Counted from the stretch's first letter, positions 47,374 through 59,600 are shown. The stretch: 64,000 nt of DNA from Diospyros lotus (GCF_014633365.1 NC_068338.1:14766616-14830615), one strand, 5' to 3'. Notes: a model not told the origin generated them from the letters alone. Numbers and translations: made by a program.

Positions 47374-47817
47374 TGATAGATATGAGCCATGAAGATCGAT
47401 TCTAGTGACACAAATAGACTCGATCTTGTAATTCTTAAAATATTATTTAAATAGAAAGTTTATGTTTTTATTTAAATTGTAATATGATTTAAATTAAAAC
47501 ATATATCTATTAGTATAATAAGGAGTGGATACCATTCTTAAGAGTTTAGAATACGAGTTACGGATAATCCACAATTCGTTATACTATAAACAAGTTCCTG
47601 ATCGTAGAGTTCCTAATCTGGATAATAGCAACTGATAAAGGTCAGCACATCATTTTCCTCTTTGTTCAGAATGAGATACTGAAAGATAAGGTTTGTGAGT
47701 CTCATGCCATTCTATATGAGATATAGATGAAAGATAAGTGGGTGCTTGTTACAAGAACGAGTTCACTGAACGGAACTGTTAACATTGAATGACACGGGTT
47801 ATTTCTCATGGGTCAAT
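47374..47817 (+). repeat. 5' LTR of element C, first part
   Basis: Aligns with 60264-60706: GATATGAG.C.TGAA, GATCTTGTAATTCTTWAAATATTATTTAAAT, CAAGTTCCTG.CCGTAGAGTTCCTAAT. It stops at GGTCAAT, where element D begins. Confidence 0.88.
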
Positions 47818-49816
47818 TGTTAGTGTAGGTGCTCTAGACCCAATCAGATTGGGCATGTTGTACACTGACAATTGTAATCATGTTATTATTTGAATAAGGA
47901 GTTATTCAAATTCACAAGAAGTCATTCTATTAGTTTCTTGTTATTATTGTAATAACCGAATGAAACTAGATAGAAGTCCATATGATGTATACTGTGAATA
48001 ATCTATAAAGATGTGAGATGATGCATCACAGTTTATAGACATCATTAAACGTCCCAAGTCGTAGCAATGTCAAGAATGGACATTGACAATTGCGGTAAGA
48101 CTTGTATGTGCTATGTTTTTGCTATGTGATAGCAATGGGGGTCTCACACCCATAGGCATGGGGATGCCTAGACAAGTACATAGGTGACCAATGTTGGAGA
48201 ACGTGTCACTGGACATGACTCGCCATGAGAATCCATTTTGGTTAAATGTTGATGGAATTCTCATACGAGATGGGTGTAACTAATCCTTGGACCTGAGGTT
48301 GTCACGGTCATCTCATAAGAAGACCGGTATGCTTTGACATCGTTTCGATGGGCCTAGACAAAGGCTGCACGTGGGCGATCGTTGGGTATATCATGAGGCT
48401 TATGGAGATGGGTGCATAGCCAAGATGGGACTCGTCTATCCCTTGATAGAGGATGATGTATCTAAGGCGCATTCGGTGGATATTCACTTTAAATCCATGG
48501 CCATGGTGAAAGAGATCAATAAGGAGTTATTGATTCACTTTCTATTAAGTGAAGATATCCGAAAGACCGAAGAAAACTCATGTGATCATTATCAAGCAAC
48601 ACATCGCCATACTTGAGATCACATAAGATGCATTGACGAGAGGATCGTATTACACGGTAACCATGCTCGTGAAAGGTTATTTGCGGATTATGAATCCTTC
48701 TGAATAATTGGGTAGGCATGACGCCTTGCTAGAGGCCAATCTTGTCTTATGTGTTCGTACCGACACATTGCCAACATATTCGGAAGCCTAATGAGTCATA
48801 CGCAATAGGCACGGTCCCTGGCTTAAACTAGGAGAGTGGACGTATGGTTAAGTGGGACACTTCGGCAAGAAGTTGTGCCGTTGTAGGTTCTCGCAGGAAA
48901 AGAACAAATAGACGTAATGACGTCGATATGACGAGGAGTCGTCATAATGGAAAGAGTTTCCTAAAAATGGCATTTGATTAAATTAGGAAGGAGTTTCTAA
49001 TTTAATGATTTTCTATTTGTTGGAGTGGCAAATAGGAAATAAAATATTTTTGGGCTTAAGTTAATATTTGGACTAAATTAGATTTGGGCCAAATATTAAA
49101 TTAAATATTATATTTGGACTAAATTGGATTTGGGCCAAATATTAAAATAAATATTATATTTGGACTAAATTAGATTTGGGCCAAATATTAAATATTATAT
49201 TTGGACCAAATTAGATTTGGGTCAAATATTAAATAAAATATATTTGGGCTTGAATTAGATTTGGGCCATAATATTTTATTTAACCTATAAAAGGATTGGG
49301 CCATTTAATTATATTTCTAGTTGGACTAGAATAAGCCCATTTATGATTCTAATTAAATTAGAATTAATGGGCTAGCCCAATCCATTAGGGTTTTAGAAAC
49401 CCTAGGATATTTCATTATAAATATCCTTTTATAGGTTGCCCATTATAGAGGTGATTTTTGGTGTCGTTTTTCAAGAGTTGAAAAACGCATTGCCGTTCAC
49501 TCTTTCCCGTTTCTTTTGGCATCGATTTGAAACGTGGGTGTTCTTTTACCGTCCATACACAAGCCGCACAAAGGAGAAGGAGCTAGCACTCCTATTCCGC
49601 TCTCCTTGCCAACGGACGCGTGCCGCGTATCACGAGTTAGAGGCCGGACGCTTGGACGGCTCGAATCCGCGAACGACTCGATAATCTAAAGGTTAGATTT
49701 ATTTATTTATTTGTGAATGATTTGATTTCGACGTTGATCCAATCGCCGGGATCGGGGTAAGGTTCAAAATTTTTGAACTACGCTGCTTGCCCCGTAGCGA
49801 TCTTGCTTTACTTTCA
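47818..49816 (+). repeat. 5' LTR of element D
   Basis: 1999 bp, from TGTTAGTGTAGGTGCTCTAGACC to TTTACTTTCA. It contains five tandem units of 41-48 bp at 49050-49270 (ATATTTGGACTAAATTAGAT, GGGCCAAATATTAAAT). TATA-like CCTATAAAAGG at 49286-49296 fits a promoter. Confidence 0.82.
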
Positions 49817-49817
49817 G

Positions 49818-49830
49818 TGGTATCAGAGCC
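49818..49830 (+). other. Primer-binding site of element D
   Basis: TGGTATCAGAGCC one base after the LTR end, complementary to initiator tRNA-Met. Confidence 0.92.
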
Positions 49831-50029
49831 ATCGTCGAAATATTTCAATTCCTTACGTACGGATTCGGTTATGTTGTTATTTGTGAAATAATTAAATGAT
49901 TGTTGCGTTTGTATATTTTGGATTGCAAAACGTTTTTGGGTGAAGGGCAAAAGATCGTGTATGACACGAAAAAGGGCGAAACGGGGTTCGGGGTGTATAC
50001 GGATGCACCGGGGCGTCGAAAGACGCGGC

Positions 50030-50465
50030 CGAGCGGGGCCCGCGCGCGCTGGGCACGGCCTAGGGCGGCCTGGGAGCGCGCAGGGCCCGGCCAGGCGCGG
50101 CCGCGCGCGCGCAGGCGGCCCCAGCCGCGGCCGCGCGCCGCAAGGCGGCCCCAAGCGTGGCCGCGCGCGCGCATCGCGCGGGGGCACGGGCGCGACCCGC
50201 GCGCGGCCCGCGGGTTCGACCCGCAAGCGGCTTGCGGGTGCGACCCGCGACCCGCGCGGCCCCAGCGGCCCGCGCGGCCCCTGCCGCCCGCACGGGCCGA
50301 GGCCGCGCGGGCCAGGCGCGCCCCATGCGCGCCCAGCGCGCGCCTGGCGCGGCCCATGCGCGCCCCAGCCGCGCCCAGCGTGAGCCAGACGCGGCCCAGG
50401 CGCGCCCATTCGCGCCCCATGCGCGGCCCATGCGCGCCTCATGCGCGCCCAGGCCTGGCAGCATG
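50030..50465 (+). repeat. Extremely GC-rich low-complexity island in the leader of element D
   Basis: About 430 bp built almost only of G and C, with short imperfect repeats such as GCGCGCCCATGCGCG, GCGGCCCATGCGCGCC and GACCCGCGCGG. The neighbouring LTR and gag are AT-rich. Long frames in all six readings (for example 49699-50658 minus, 49900-50523 plus) arise because stop codons need A and T; their products are Ala/Arg/Pro/Gly strings with no domain. It is placed between primer site and gag. Confidence 0.85.
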
Positions 50466-51830
50466 TTTGACATGCTGCCCAACCGCCTCCCGGCCCCTCC
50501 CGCTCCCTCGGGCTTTGGTTTGACCCTTCCCGGGGGTCCCCGTGAAGCACCCGGGCCGACCCTTCGGTGGCCCAGTGCATTCCGTTCTCTTTGGTGGGGC
50601 CCGGCCAAATTGTTTGGCTATTTTTATTATTTTTATCCGATCCATAAGTGTATGACACTTATGGGCCGTGATTAAAAATAGGTCAAGGCCATTAATTGGG
50701 TTATTTTTTAATTATTGGGCTGCTAGTGTATGTTTGACATACATTGGTTGATCCAAGGCCTGTTGAGCCTTGTTAGTTAGACTAATTGATAGAGCCCAAG
50801 CCCAACACAATTAAAATAATTTTGTTTTTCTAAAAATATACAAATTTTTCAATTTATTGAAAGCGTTTCATTAAGATTGAATTAGATGCGACAATTAATT
50901 AACATAATCTAAATGAATCAATTAGATTGATTGCATGGGTGTATGGTATGGATCGAGTCGACCATTTATTTTATGTTGGGAATGAATGCTTGTAAATTTG
51001 ATTTTTGAAATAGGGCCTGCGTGTCCTGCCTCTCTTATACTCTGATGTACATTCTCTTCTCATCTCACTCCCCCCGAATGTAACTCGGGGTTTCTGATTT
51101 TATGTAATGTATGTAGAATAGAATAGAGTAGCGATAGTTGTAGTTTGTATGAAGAGCAAGAGATGGAGCCAAATTGAAGACAAGATTCGAAGACCAATGA
51201 AGGCTTGAAGAATGTGCTTATGAAGCAAGATGTGATTCTTCACCTAGGTTTGACCCGCTAGCTTCTCTTCTATGGCTCGAGGGGGCTAGCCGTAGTTATC
51301 CATACCATACACCGGTTTGAGTCGTTTATTATGCATTATTAATTTGATTAATTGCATGTGATGAGACCTAAATAAATAAATAATAAATCCCTCATTAATA
51401 TTAAGCCAACTTGCCTTCCATCATTATGAAGCATTAGGTTTCTAGCTGGCACTTGATTTGTTGAGTCACTCAAGGTCATGTGTCACCTATGATTCCTATG
51501 CTTCATGGGCCATGAGATGTCCCTGAATGATGGGTCCGACTTAACTAGAAAAGTGGGGTTTGTTGAGTCACTCAAGGCCTTACTGAGTATAGAGGCAAAG
51601 ATTGGGAGTCACATAAGATGTGCTTGACAAGGAGTTGTCAACCCAATGAATCTAGGAGTTGCATGGAGATGCAATTGGTAGCAAGTACCTACCTAATCGA
51701 TCCTAGCACAATTTGTTGAGTCACTCAAGGTTGTGCGAAGGGAGATGGGATCCTAGCCTGCTAGGAAATCTTCCAACGGGATTTCCCGAGTTATGTCTAG
51801 AGGGTGGCAAACTCGTAGAAAATAGTGGGA
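50466..51830 (+). other. Leader of element D, 3' part
   Basis: Noncoding. It includes three copies of TTTGTTGAGTCACTCAAGG (about 51458, 51559, 51712) and a RNA-leader-like stretch (51000-51300). It ends with AGTGGGAGCAATCATAAA shortly before gag-like text. Confidence 0.55.
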
Positions 51831-52690
51831 GCAATCATAAAATGTTACTTCTTGCAATTTATGATTTCGTAATTCAATATGATTATAATAATATCTCTAT
51901 TCAGTTGTTGATCCAGAATGTCTGGAAACATGTCGATAAGATCGATACTCGAGGGCAATAATACCTTCAACGGACTAATTTCTATGACTGGGAGATCATC
52001 TTGAGGATAGTCCTCATGTGTGATAAGATTCTTTATGCGATAAAGAGCTATCTTTTTACGAAGCCACCAGTTAAAGAAATAATAGCACATTAGGCCTGGA
52101 CGATGCACATGGGTGATATGATCATCGCTTGATATATCGTTTTGGCTGCCATGACCCCGAAACATAGGTCGCCACATAAGAGTTATGATACCTATGAGAT
52201 CATGGCTAGGCTCAAGGATCATCTGTTGAGAAGCATGTCATGGAGATGATATGTTTTATCAATAGGTTGCTAGAGCTAAACTTGGGTATGGATGCCGAAA
52301 CTTACCCTAGATTTGGTGCTACAGTCCCTTCTTAACAGCTATGGAAAAGACTCTTGGAGAGTGGTTATCCATACTTAGGGAGACCAAGCCTAAAATTGAT
52401 TATAGGCCAAGAGAAGTGTTCTCTTAGTTGAAAGGCCCAAGGCGCACAAGGACAAGCCCAAGAGTAAGAAAGCCAAAAAGGAAGAAGAGTTCTTCCATAG
52501 CGCAATCTGGAAGAGTCCAGAAGACTAAAACCCAAAAGGCAAAAAGGATGTAATCTATCCCCACTGTGATAAATCGAGAAGTGCAGAGTAAGAAGAGTTC
52601 TACTCAAGGCACTTCAGGTATTTATGGAATTAATCTATTTACTTCTGATCAGTCCACATGAGTATTAGATACTGGATCTAATGCTCATAC
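51831..52690 (+). pseudogene. gag and protease start of element D (decayed)
   Basis: Gag is read in pieces: NFYDWEIILRIVLMCDKILYAI, YDTYEIMARLKDHLL, LVLQSLLNSYGKD, RPKAHKDKPKSKKAKKEEEF. Then GIYGINLFTSDQS, a stop and VLDTGSNAHTY. The last is a protease motif with the catalytic D-T-G intact. The zinc knuckle is degraded. At least ten stops or frame changes. Truncated at 52690. Confidence 0.78.
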
Positions 52691-52694
52691 TTAC

Positions 52695-53385
52695 ACCTAG
52701 ATGTCACTCATGATTTACGAAAATTAATCGTTGATTATTCTCGTTGCCAATTTATTCGTGAACCTAGAAAGTCCCACCCAAAAGAAATTACTTTCAAAGA
52801 AAAAATGGATAAATTAGTAATTTTATAATTACTAATTATAGTGCATTTATTTATTAGATAAATAAGAATGATTAAATGATTATATTATGAATATAATTAT
52901 TTAATCATTAATTGGATTGGATTTAACACAACTAAACTCAATTGATTTGGGGTTTGACCCAATAGCATTAAATGGAATGGGCTTGAGAAGCCCAACCCAT
53001 TAAAGGAATAGGGTTATGTTGGAGCTTTATAAATAGTTCCATTAACCCTTCATTTCTCCCTCTTGAAACACTTGTGAATTGAGAGAGTTTTGAAGAAGTG
53101 TGTGTGAATCTAAGAAAGTGAGTCAGAAATTTTTGAGAAAAAATCCTTTTACTTCTCTTTCTCTTGATATTTTGTGATATAAGTGATTTTGGGTGGACCA
53201 ATTCAATATCTTATACTTGGAGGATTATACGGTAGGAAAAACTAATGGTGAAATCGGATTTCATCAAAGAGATAATATTTCATTTTTGTTTTCAATTAGT
53301 AAACCACAAGTTTTGAAAAACGAAATACTTGCAAACTAAATTTTTATTCTGTTGCGTATATGATGAGATCTATGCAATCCCAACA
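52695..53385 (+). repeat. 5' LTR of element C, second part
   Basis: Aligns with 61179-61914: ATTTACGAAAATTAATYGTTRATTATTCTCG, GGTTATGTTGGAGCT, CTTGTGAATTGAGAGAG, and the end GATGAGATCTATGYAATCCCAACA. Confidence 0.88.
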
Positions 53386-53386
53386 G

Positions 53387-53400
53387 TGGTATCAGAGCCA
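53387..53400 (+). other. Primer-binding site of element C
   Basis: TGGTATCAGAGCCA one base after LTR end CAACA; initiator tRNA-Met type. Confidence 0.93.
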
Positions 53401-53741
53401 TCATTTTTTAGTTTTATGGTTTTGTTCATGTGATTATTGGACATAAAATTAGTATTTTGAAAAAGAAAAAAAAGAATTTTACCAGATGAGATCCAAGCAT
53501 GGATTGCATGCCGACAATGTCGTGGAATTGATTTGGCACCACTGAACAGTGTCGAAATTAGATCTGGCGCAGCTAGTTGCACCAGAATCTGTTTTAGGGC
53601 GAGTAAGCAGCACTAAAGGGTGCCGGCACGAACGCAAGGCGCAGGGTAGGCTCGCGCACTAGCGCTGCACGGTAAGCTAGTCTCGCCCCTATCTACCACG
53701 CAGATACAAAAAACTAAAATAAAATAAAATAAAATGAATAA

Positions 53742-53787
<46 letters not shown>

Positions 53788-54231
53788 TTATTTTCATTTA
53801 TTTATTTGAATTTTATTTTAAAATACCAAGGTATAATTGGTTATACCCATGTTCAATAATCATATGATTATTTGTAATATGCTTTTAATTGTTAATAACA
53901 TGTTGTGGATGTCTTGTTGCATATCGGTATTGGTCATGGACTTAGAACACTACATGGATGATGTATGTGTGATATAGATGTATGGATTATTTTATTTGAC
54001 GGCCTGCGTGCCGAAGGTAGTCGTCTTTTTCATGACGGTTGTAAAATAATTATTTATTATTTTTAATTTCATTGTAAAAGTAGTTTATAGTGAATTGTAA
54101 AAGCAAGGGATTCACACCAATCGAGGCACGACTTGGAGTGAAGTTGTTAATGGTAAAATAATCAAGGAAACGAAAACCCTATGTGAAAGGGTTATGCATG
54201 TAATAGTTATAGGCGTTTCCTTATGTTGGTT
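53401..54231 (+). other. Leader of element C, first part
   Basis: Noncoding leader with a GC-richer stretch (53590-53690, GGCGCAGGGTAGGCTCGCGC) and an (ATT)n microsatellite at about 53745-53787. Confidence 0.5.
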
Positions 54232-54236
54232 CCTTA

Positions 54237-55572
54237 GGGTATGACCACTCAAGAGGGGGGTGAATTGAATGATTAATTTTTTTCTCAATTTTAATAAATA
54301 TTATTGATTAAAGATTTTATTGAAAAATATATTTGATAAATATAATAAATTATGTTTAAGATTAATAATAAATGTAAGCCAAAAGATATAAGAAAAATAA
54401 ATAATATGAAGCACAACACAAATTATAGTAGTTCGGTGTTTCCACACACACCTAATCTACTATCCCAAGGTCTAACCACCCTTAGAGTTCCACTAAATCA
54501 AAATCACCAAGATTTTCACACTACCTCATCTTAGAAACTAGATACTCACCTATATTACAATGGGTTCTAAGCAACCATTACACCAAGGTTTTCTCCCTAG
54601 TTTACCTTAAAAACTAAATTCACCTAAATTTTAATGGTTCTAAGAAACCTATACAATTCAAGATAATAATTTAATTGTTCACAAATAATTGTCCACATTT
54701 GGACACAAATAAGTAATTAAGCACAAAATATACAAGGCAATAATATTTAAATAAATAAATAAACGGTGACCTCAATTTGAATGAAGAAGATCGAATTCGG
54801 CTTTGCGATCTCTTTTTCTCCTCTTGCCTTGTGGCTCTTCGGTAGATTAACAGTGAATCTTTGAGAGCATTGAAATGCTTAGAAATTAGCTTAAGAGCTT
54901 TTGGGAGCTTGGATGTGCAATAGGTGCAATGGATACTCAAAAAATGAGTTTGGGGGGTATTTATAAGCATTTTAGCCACTAAAGAAATGGTTAATATGAA
55001 GTTTGAAATTTAAAAATTATTTAAACTTTCTCAAATAATAAGAAAACATGTCTCACCTTTAATTAAAAATAAATTTACTTTTTGTATGAGAAATCAAAAT
55101 TTGAAAATTCAAATATAAGCTTTTGAGACATAAATGATTAAAACAAAAAAAAATGTCTAAAAACAATCTCCTTTAATTCAAAATAAATTTACTTTTAGCA
55201 TGAGTAAGAGAAAACATGTCTAAAACCAATTCTCTTTAATTCAAAATAAATTTACTTTTTGTATGAGAAAGAGAAAATATGTCTAAAAATAATTCTCTTT
55301 TAATTCAAAATAAATATATTTTTTGCATAAGTAATAAAAGTATTTATCAATAAATAAAAATTCAAATATAAACTTTTGAGACATAAATGATCAAAAGAAA
55401 GAAACATTTTTAAAGACAATCCACCTTTAATTCAAAATAAATTTACTCTTTGTACCCATTTTTAATTCAAAATAAATTTATTTTTTTTATATGAGAAAGA
55501 AATACATTTATATCATAAAAATATTTTTGTTAATCATCAAAACTTAATTAATATGAGCAAATTGGCTCAACA
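54237..55572 (-). mobile_element. LTR-like insertion in the leader of element C, TSD CCTTA
   Basis: CCTTA occurs at 54232-54236 and 55573-55577. On the minus strand the block starts TGTTGAGCCAATTTGC, followed by GTTTTGATGATTAACAAA, and ends CAATTCACCCCCCTCTTGAG...TACCC. These are signs of SIRE-like copia LTRs. The right end lacks a clean CA, so the boundary may be a few bases off. The frame 54671-54979 inside has no known domain. Confidence 0.6.
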
Positions 55573-55577
55573 CCTTA

Positions 55578-56353
55578 TTTATACACCCACGAATGCATCG
55601 CACAATTTCAATGGTCAGAATTGCGCCTAGACTACATGTTTGAGTCCATGACCATATCGATTACTTTTTATGCAATGTTTATTTACATAGTTAATGTATG
55701 TTAAAATGTTGCATGTGAAAAGTGAGACCTAATAATTAAAAATCGTAAATCTCCCATATTTTGAAATTAAATTATAACTGGTTAGATCTTAAGAGTTAAG
55801 ATAATCTAATCAAGGCTCTCCATCATAGTAGAAATTGGGACATTTTAATTTGTGTGTTGATCGGCTATGGATACATAGGGGTTGCACATTGGTTAAAGTG
55901 TTTTAATTTCTATTTAACATTTGATGAGACGGGGATGCACAAATATTGAGACTCAAGAAACTATTATGTGAGGGAATCGATATTCAACTGTGTAAACTTA
56001 TCAACGTGATGGTATAATTAAACTATGTTTAATTGCCAAGAAACTATTATATGAGGTACGTTAAACTGGGAACCGAAGTAAAATATTTGGGCCGTATATA
56101 AAATGTACTGGACAAGAGTTGTCCAGTTATTGAATTTATTATTCCAAAAATCTATTATATGAGGAGTAATAAATTTAATAAGAATCCAAATACCCACTAG
56201 AATTTATACCAATGAGAGTTCATTTTTTCCTTAATTGGAAGTAAGGAATTTCAAAAACTTAGTGGGAGATGCTATTTGATTTAAAGACCAAAATCAGATA
56301 GTTAAGAAATAAAAGATATCTAATAATCCGTTTATTCTTTGCAGATACATCAA
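55578..56353 (+). other. Leader of element C, second part
   Basis: Noncoding. It ends with CAAAAACTTAGTGGGAGATG and a pyrimidine-rich stretch with TTTGCAG just before the gag ATG, shared with element A. The latter could be a splice acceptor (inference). Confidence 0.5.
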
Positions 56354-57235
56354 ATGGCTTCACTAAACTCACTTGCTAGATTTTTCGATGCAAACCAGCT
56401 AATTGGACCAAATTTTAATGACTAGCTTTTGAATTTAAAACTGATTACAAACTTGGAAAAACTCACATATGTTTTGGATGCATCTATCCCTGAGCCAACC
56501 GTTGAGCACATTACTCAGGAAGAGCAAGACACTCTCACTAAGCGGCGAGATGATGATCTTTTCATTAAGAGTTACATCCTACTTTCTATGAGTATTGAGC
56601 TACAGTGACAACATAATAAGATATCGGATTCATAGACGATTATTACTCACTTACAAGAGTTGTATGGCAACCAAAGTCGCAGTGCAAGATATGAGATATC
56701 TAAAGCACTATTTTGGGCAAAGATGTCTCTTAGAGGATCAGTTGGAGACCATGTTCTCAAAATGATCTCTTAGATGGATAAGTTGAAGGAATTAGATGCT
56801 CAGATGCATCAATATCTTTAAATAGATGCAATTCTTTAAGGAAGCTTTCTTTCAAACTTCTATATGAACAACATTGAGTGTTCTCCTACGAAGCTTATGA
56901 ACATGTTAATAATGGCCCAGGACAACATGAAGACAAGTACTGTGATGGTCATGTCCTCTTCTAGTAAAACTAGAAAGGGGAAAGGGAAAAAGAAGGCCAC
57001 CCAGGTAACCAAAGTGATTGACAAAAAAAAAAGGAAAAACTGCAGCCAAAGGAAAGTGTTTCCATTGTGGCAAAGATAGGCACTGGAAGAGGAATTGTAA
57101 AGATTACCTTAGTTCCTTGAAGAAGGAAGCAGCAAGTATAATGATAGTTCATGAATACTTTTTCATTACTTATTCTTCTATTTTATGGATTCTACATTTT
57201 GAAGCAACAACTCATGTTTGTGCCTCTATATAGGA
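56354..57235 (+). pseudogene. copia element C gag and protease (decayed)
   Basis: ATG 56354 opens MASLNSLARFFDANQLIGPN. Further pieces are LLNLKLITNLEKLTYVLDAS, LTKRRDDDLFIKSYIL, YGNQSRSARYEISKAL and NNIECSPTKLMNMLIMAQDN. A Lys-rich stretch then leads to the zinc knuckle C-F-H-C-G-K-D-R-H-W-K-R-N-C (about 57057-57098, intact). The protease signature that should read WxLDSGATSH is WILHFEATTH, all three catalytic-loop residues changed. Stops include TAG in place of conserved Trp (about 56424). A frameshift precedes the knuckle. Confidence 0.88.
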
Positions 57236-58720
57236 TCTAGAACAAAGTAGAAAGCTCACAAATGATGAGATTGTGCTAAAGGTGGCAAACGGGGTAAGAG
57301 TTGCAGCCACAGTTATCGGCACTGTTTCTTTAATTTCATCGCATGGATATAGTTTAGTTTTAAACAATTGTTTATATGTACCTGGAGAATTTAAGAACAT
57401 TATTTCTATTTCTGCCTTGGTGAAAGAAAATTATGAATTTTCTTTTAAGAATAATATTTGTGAAATTTATTTTAGAAATAAATTAATTGCTACTAGTAAT
57501 TTTGTCAATGGTCTTTACATTTTGAATGTGACCGTTGACGATTGTAAATATCTGTGTGTGTCAAATAATAATAAGAGACCATGTGATAACCCAAATTCCA
57601 AAATCTGTGGCATCATAGATTAGGTTATATAGGGGATGACAGAATCACTATGTTAGAGAAAGATGGGTTTTTTAGCCCATTAGGTTCTAAACCATATCCA
57701 ACTTGTGAATCATGTATCCTTAGTAAGATAACCAAATTGCCCTTTATTGGGCAGGGTATTTGGGTCATAGAATTGTTAAGACTTATACATTCAGATATAT
57801 ATGGGCCTATTAATGTAATAACCTAAGGAGGTTATCAATACTTTATAACTTTTACAGATGATATGCCTAGATATGGATATGTTTATCTAATGAGACATAA
57901 ATCTGAATCTTTTGAAATGTTCAAAGACTTTAAAGCTGAAGTAGAAAATCAAACTAGTAAAAAGATAAAGGCCTTACGATCATATCGTGGAGGCGAGTAT
58001 CTTAGTAATGAGTTTGAAGATTTTCTTAAGGTCTTAGGTATTATTTCACAACGGACTCCACCAGGAATGCCTCAATTGAATGGAGTTTCAAAAAGGAGGA
58101 ATCGAACTCTATTAGATATGGTATGAAGTATGTTAAGTTGTACAGACTTACCTTTGTTTCTGTGGGGACACGTCATTCTTACTGCAATATATATCCTAAA
58201 TAGAGTTCCTTCCAAGTCAGTTCCTACAACACCACATGAGATATGGTTTGATAGGAAGCCAAGTCTTAAACATGTTAAGATTTGGGGATGTACAACTTTT
58301 GTGAGAAAGCTTAAATCATAAAAACTTGAGACACGGTCCTTGAAGGATAGTTTCGTAGGTTATCCTAAAGATACCTTATGATATGAGTTCTATATTCCTG
58401 AACTGCAATGAGTACTTGTTAGCAGGAATGCTATTTTTTCTTGAAAAATAGTTTATTCAAGAAGGTGGCAATGAAAGGAAAATAGAACTTGGCGAAGGGT
58501 TCCCCGAACCTGAAGCTATACCACGAGACGTCCAAGTACCAATTAAGGAGCTAAGGTCAAGTGTTGCACCTCTTATTAGAAGAAGTGAGATGATACATCA
58601 TCAACCTGGGAGATATGGTTCTCTAAATGAACAAGAGTTGTTTCTTGTAGGAGACAATGATCACTTAGATGATCCTACCACTTACTAAGAGGCGATATCA
58701 GATATCGACTCAAATAGATG
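57236..58720 (+). pseudogene. copia element C pre-integrase and integrase (decayed)
   Basis: The GAG-pre-integrase segment (GYSLVLNNCLYVPGEFKNI, WHHRLGYIGDD, CESCILSKITKLPFIGQG) is followed by the integrase core. The first catalytic Asp is kept (IHSDIYGPIN). The second region reads SYRGGEYL, with the usual Asp replaced by Tyr. The third reads QLNGVSKRRNRTLLDMV, with Lys in place of the catalytic Glu. IWGCTTFVRKLKS and VGYPKDTL continue into the linker with the DDPTTY-like text. Five or more stops. Confidence 0.9.
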
Positions 58721-59600
58721 GCTAAAAGCTATGAAATCGAAAATGGATTCCATGTATGAGAACCAGGTCTAGACTCTTGTAGATTCACCAGAAAGTATAA
58801 TATCTATTAGATGTAAATGGGTCTTCAAGAAGAAGATAGGTTCAGATGGAAAGGTAGAGACCTATAAGGCAATACTTATGGCGAAAGATTATCGTCAAAG
58901 GCAAGGCAAGGCATTGATTATGAGGGAACTTTTTTCCCAATCGTCATGCTTAAATCCATCAAAATTTTACTAGCCATTGTTTCTCATTATGACTATGAGA
59001 TTTGGCAGATGGATGTGAAGACAACCTTCCTGAATGGTTATATAGATTAGGATATCTACATGGAGCAACCGAAAGGCTTCACACCCAAAGATGACGCAGG
59101 AAAGATATGCAAGCTTAAGAGATCCATTTATAGTCTTAAGCAGGCATCCAAAAGTTGGAACATCCATTTCGATGATGAAGTCAAATCTTTTGGTTTCATC
59201 CAAAACGTTGATGAACCCCATGTTTATAAAAATGTTAGTGGGAGTGCAATAGCATTTTTAATCTTATACGTAGATGATATCTCACTCATTAGAAATGATG
59301 TAGGATTGTTGTCAACAATAAAGGTCTGGTTGTGAAGTAAGTTCTCCATGAAAGATTTGGGAGAAGTAACATATATTCTCGATATACAGATCTATAGAGA
59401 TAGAACCAAGAGATTGGTAGGACTCCCCCAAAATAAGTACATAGAAAGAGTGTTGAAGAGGTTCAATATGGAGGATTTCAAAAGTGGACTGCTACCCTTT
59501 AGACATGGAATCTACCTCTCTTATGATATGTGCCCCAAGACATAAGAAGAGAAAGAACGCATGTTTTGAATTCCTTATGCTTTAGCAATAGGAAGCCTAA
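58721..59600 (+). pseudogene. copia element C reverse transcriptase (decayed)
   Basis: RVT_2 motifs: KWVFKKKIGSDGKVETYKA, HYDYEIWQMDVKTTFLNGYI, YMEQPKGFTP, ICKLKRSIYSLKQASKSWNI, and FLILYVDDISLIRND (about 59254-59298), where the catalytic YVDD box is intact. MKDLGEVTYILDIQIYRD and NKYIERVLKRFNME follow. A TAG (about 59049), a TGA (about 59335) and a small duplication near 58900-58915 (GGCAAGGCAAGGC) break the frame. Confidence 0.9.

Larger units (their letters stand above)
47818..52690 (+). mobile_element. copia element D, 3'-truncated
   Basis: A complete 2-kb LTR, primer-binding site, long leader and gag with the start of protease are present. The sequence then jumps at about 52690 back into the LTR of element C. 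D has lost pol and its 3' LTR, and C's LTR has lost the part matching 60707-61178. One deletion across the D/C junction explains both. Confidence 0.82.

Noticed and set aside
49600..49680. tRNA-like GCTCGAATCCGCG segment
   Set aside because: Only a T-arm-like string in the LTR of element D; no cloverleaf can be drawn around it by eye.
49699..50675. Overlapping long open frames on both strands (up to 319 codons)
   Set aside because: They exist because the GC island lacks the A and T needed for stop codons. The products are Ala/Arg/Pro/Gly strings without domains.
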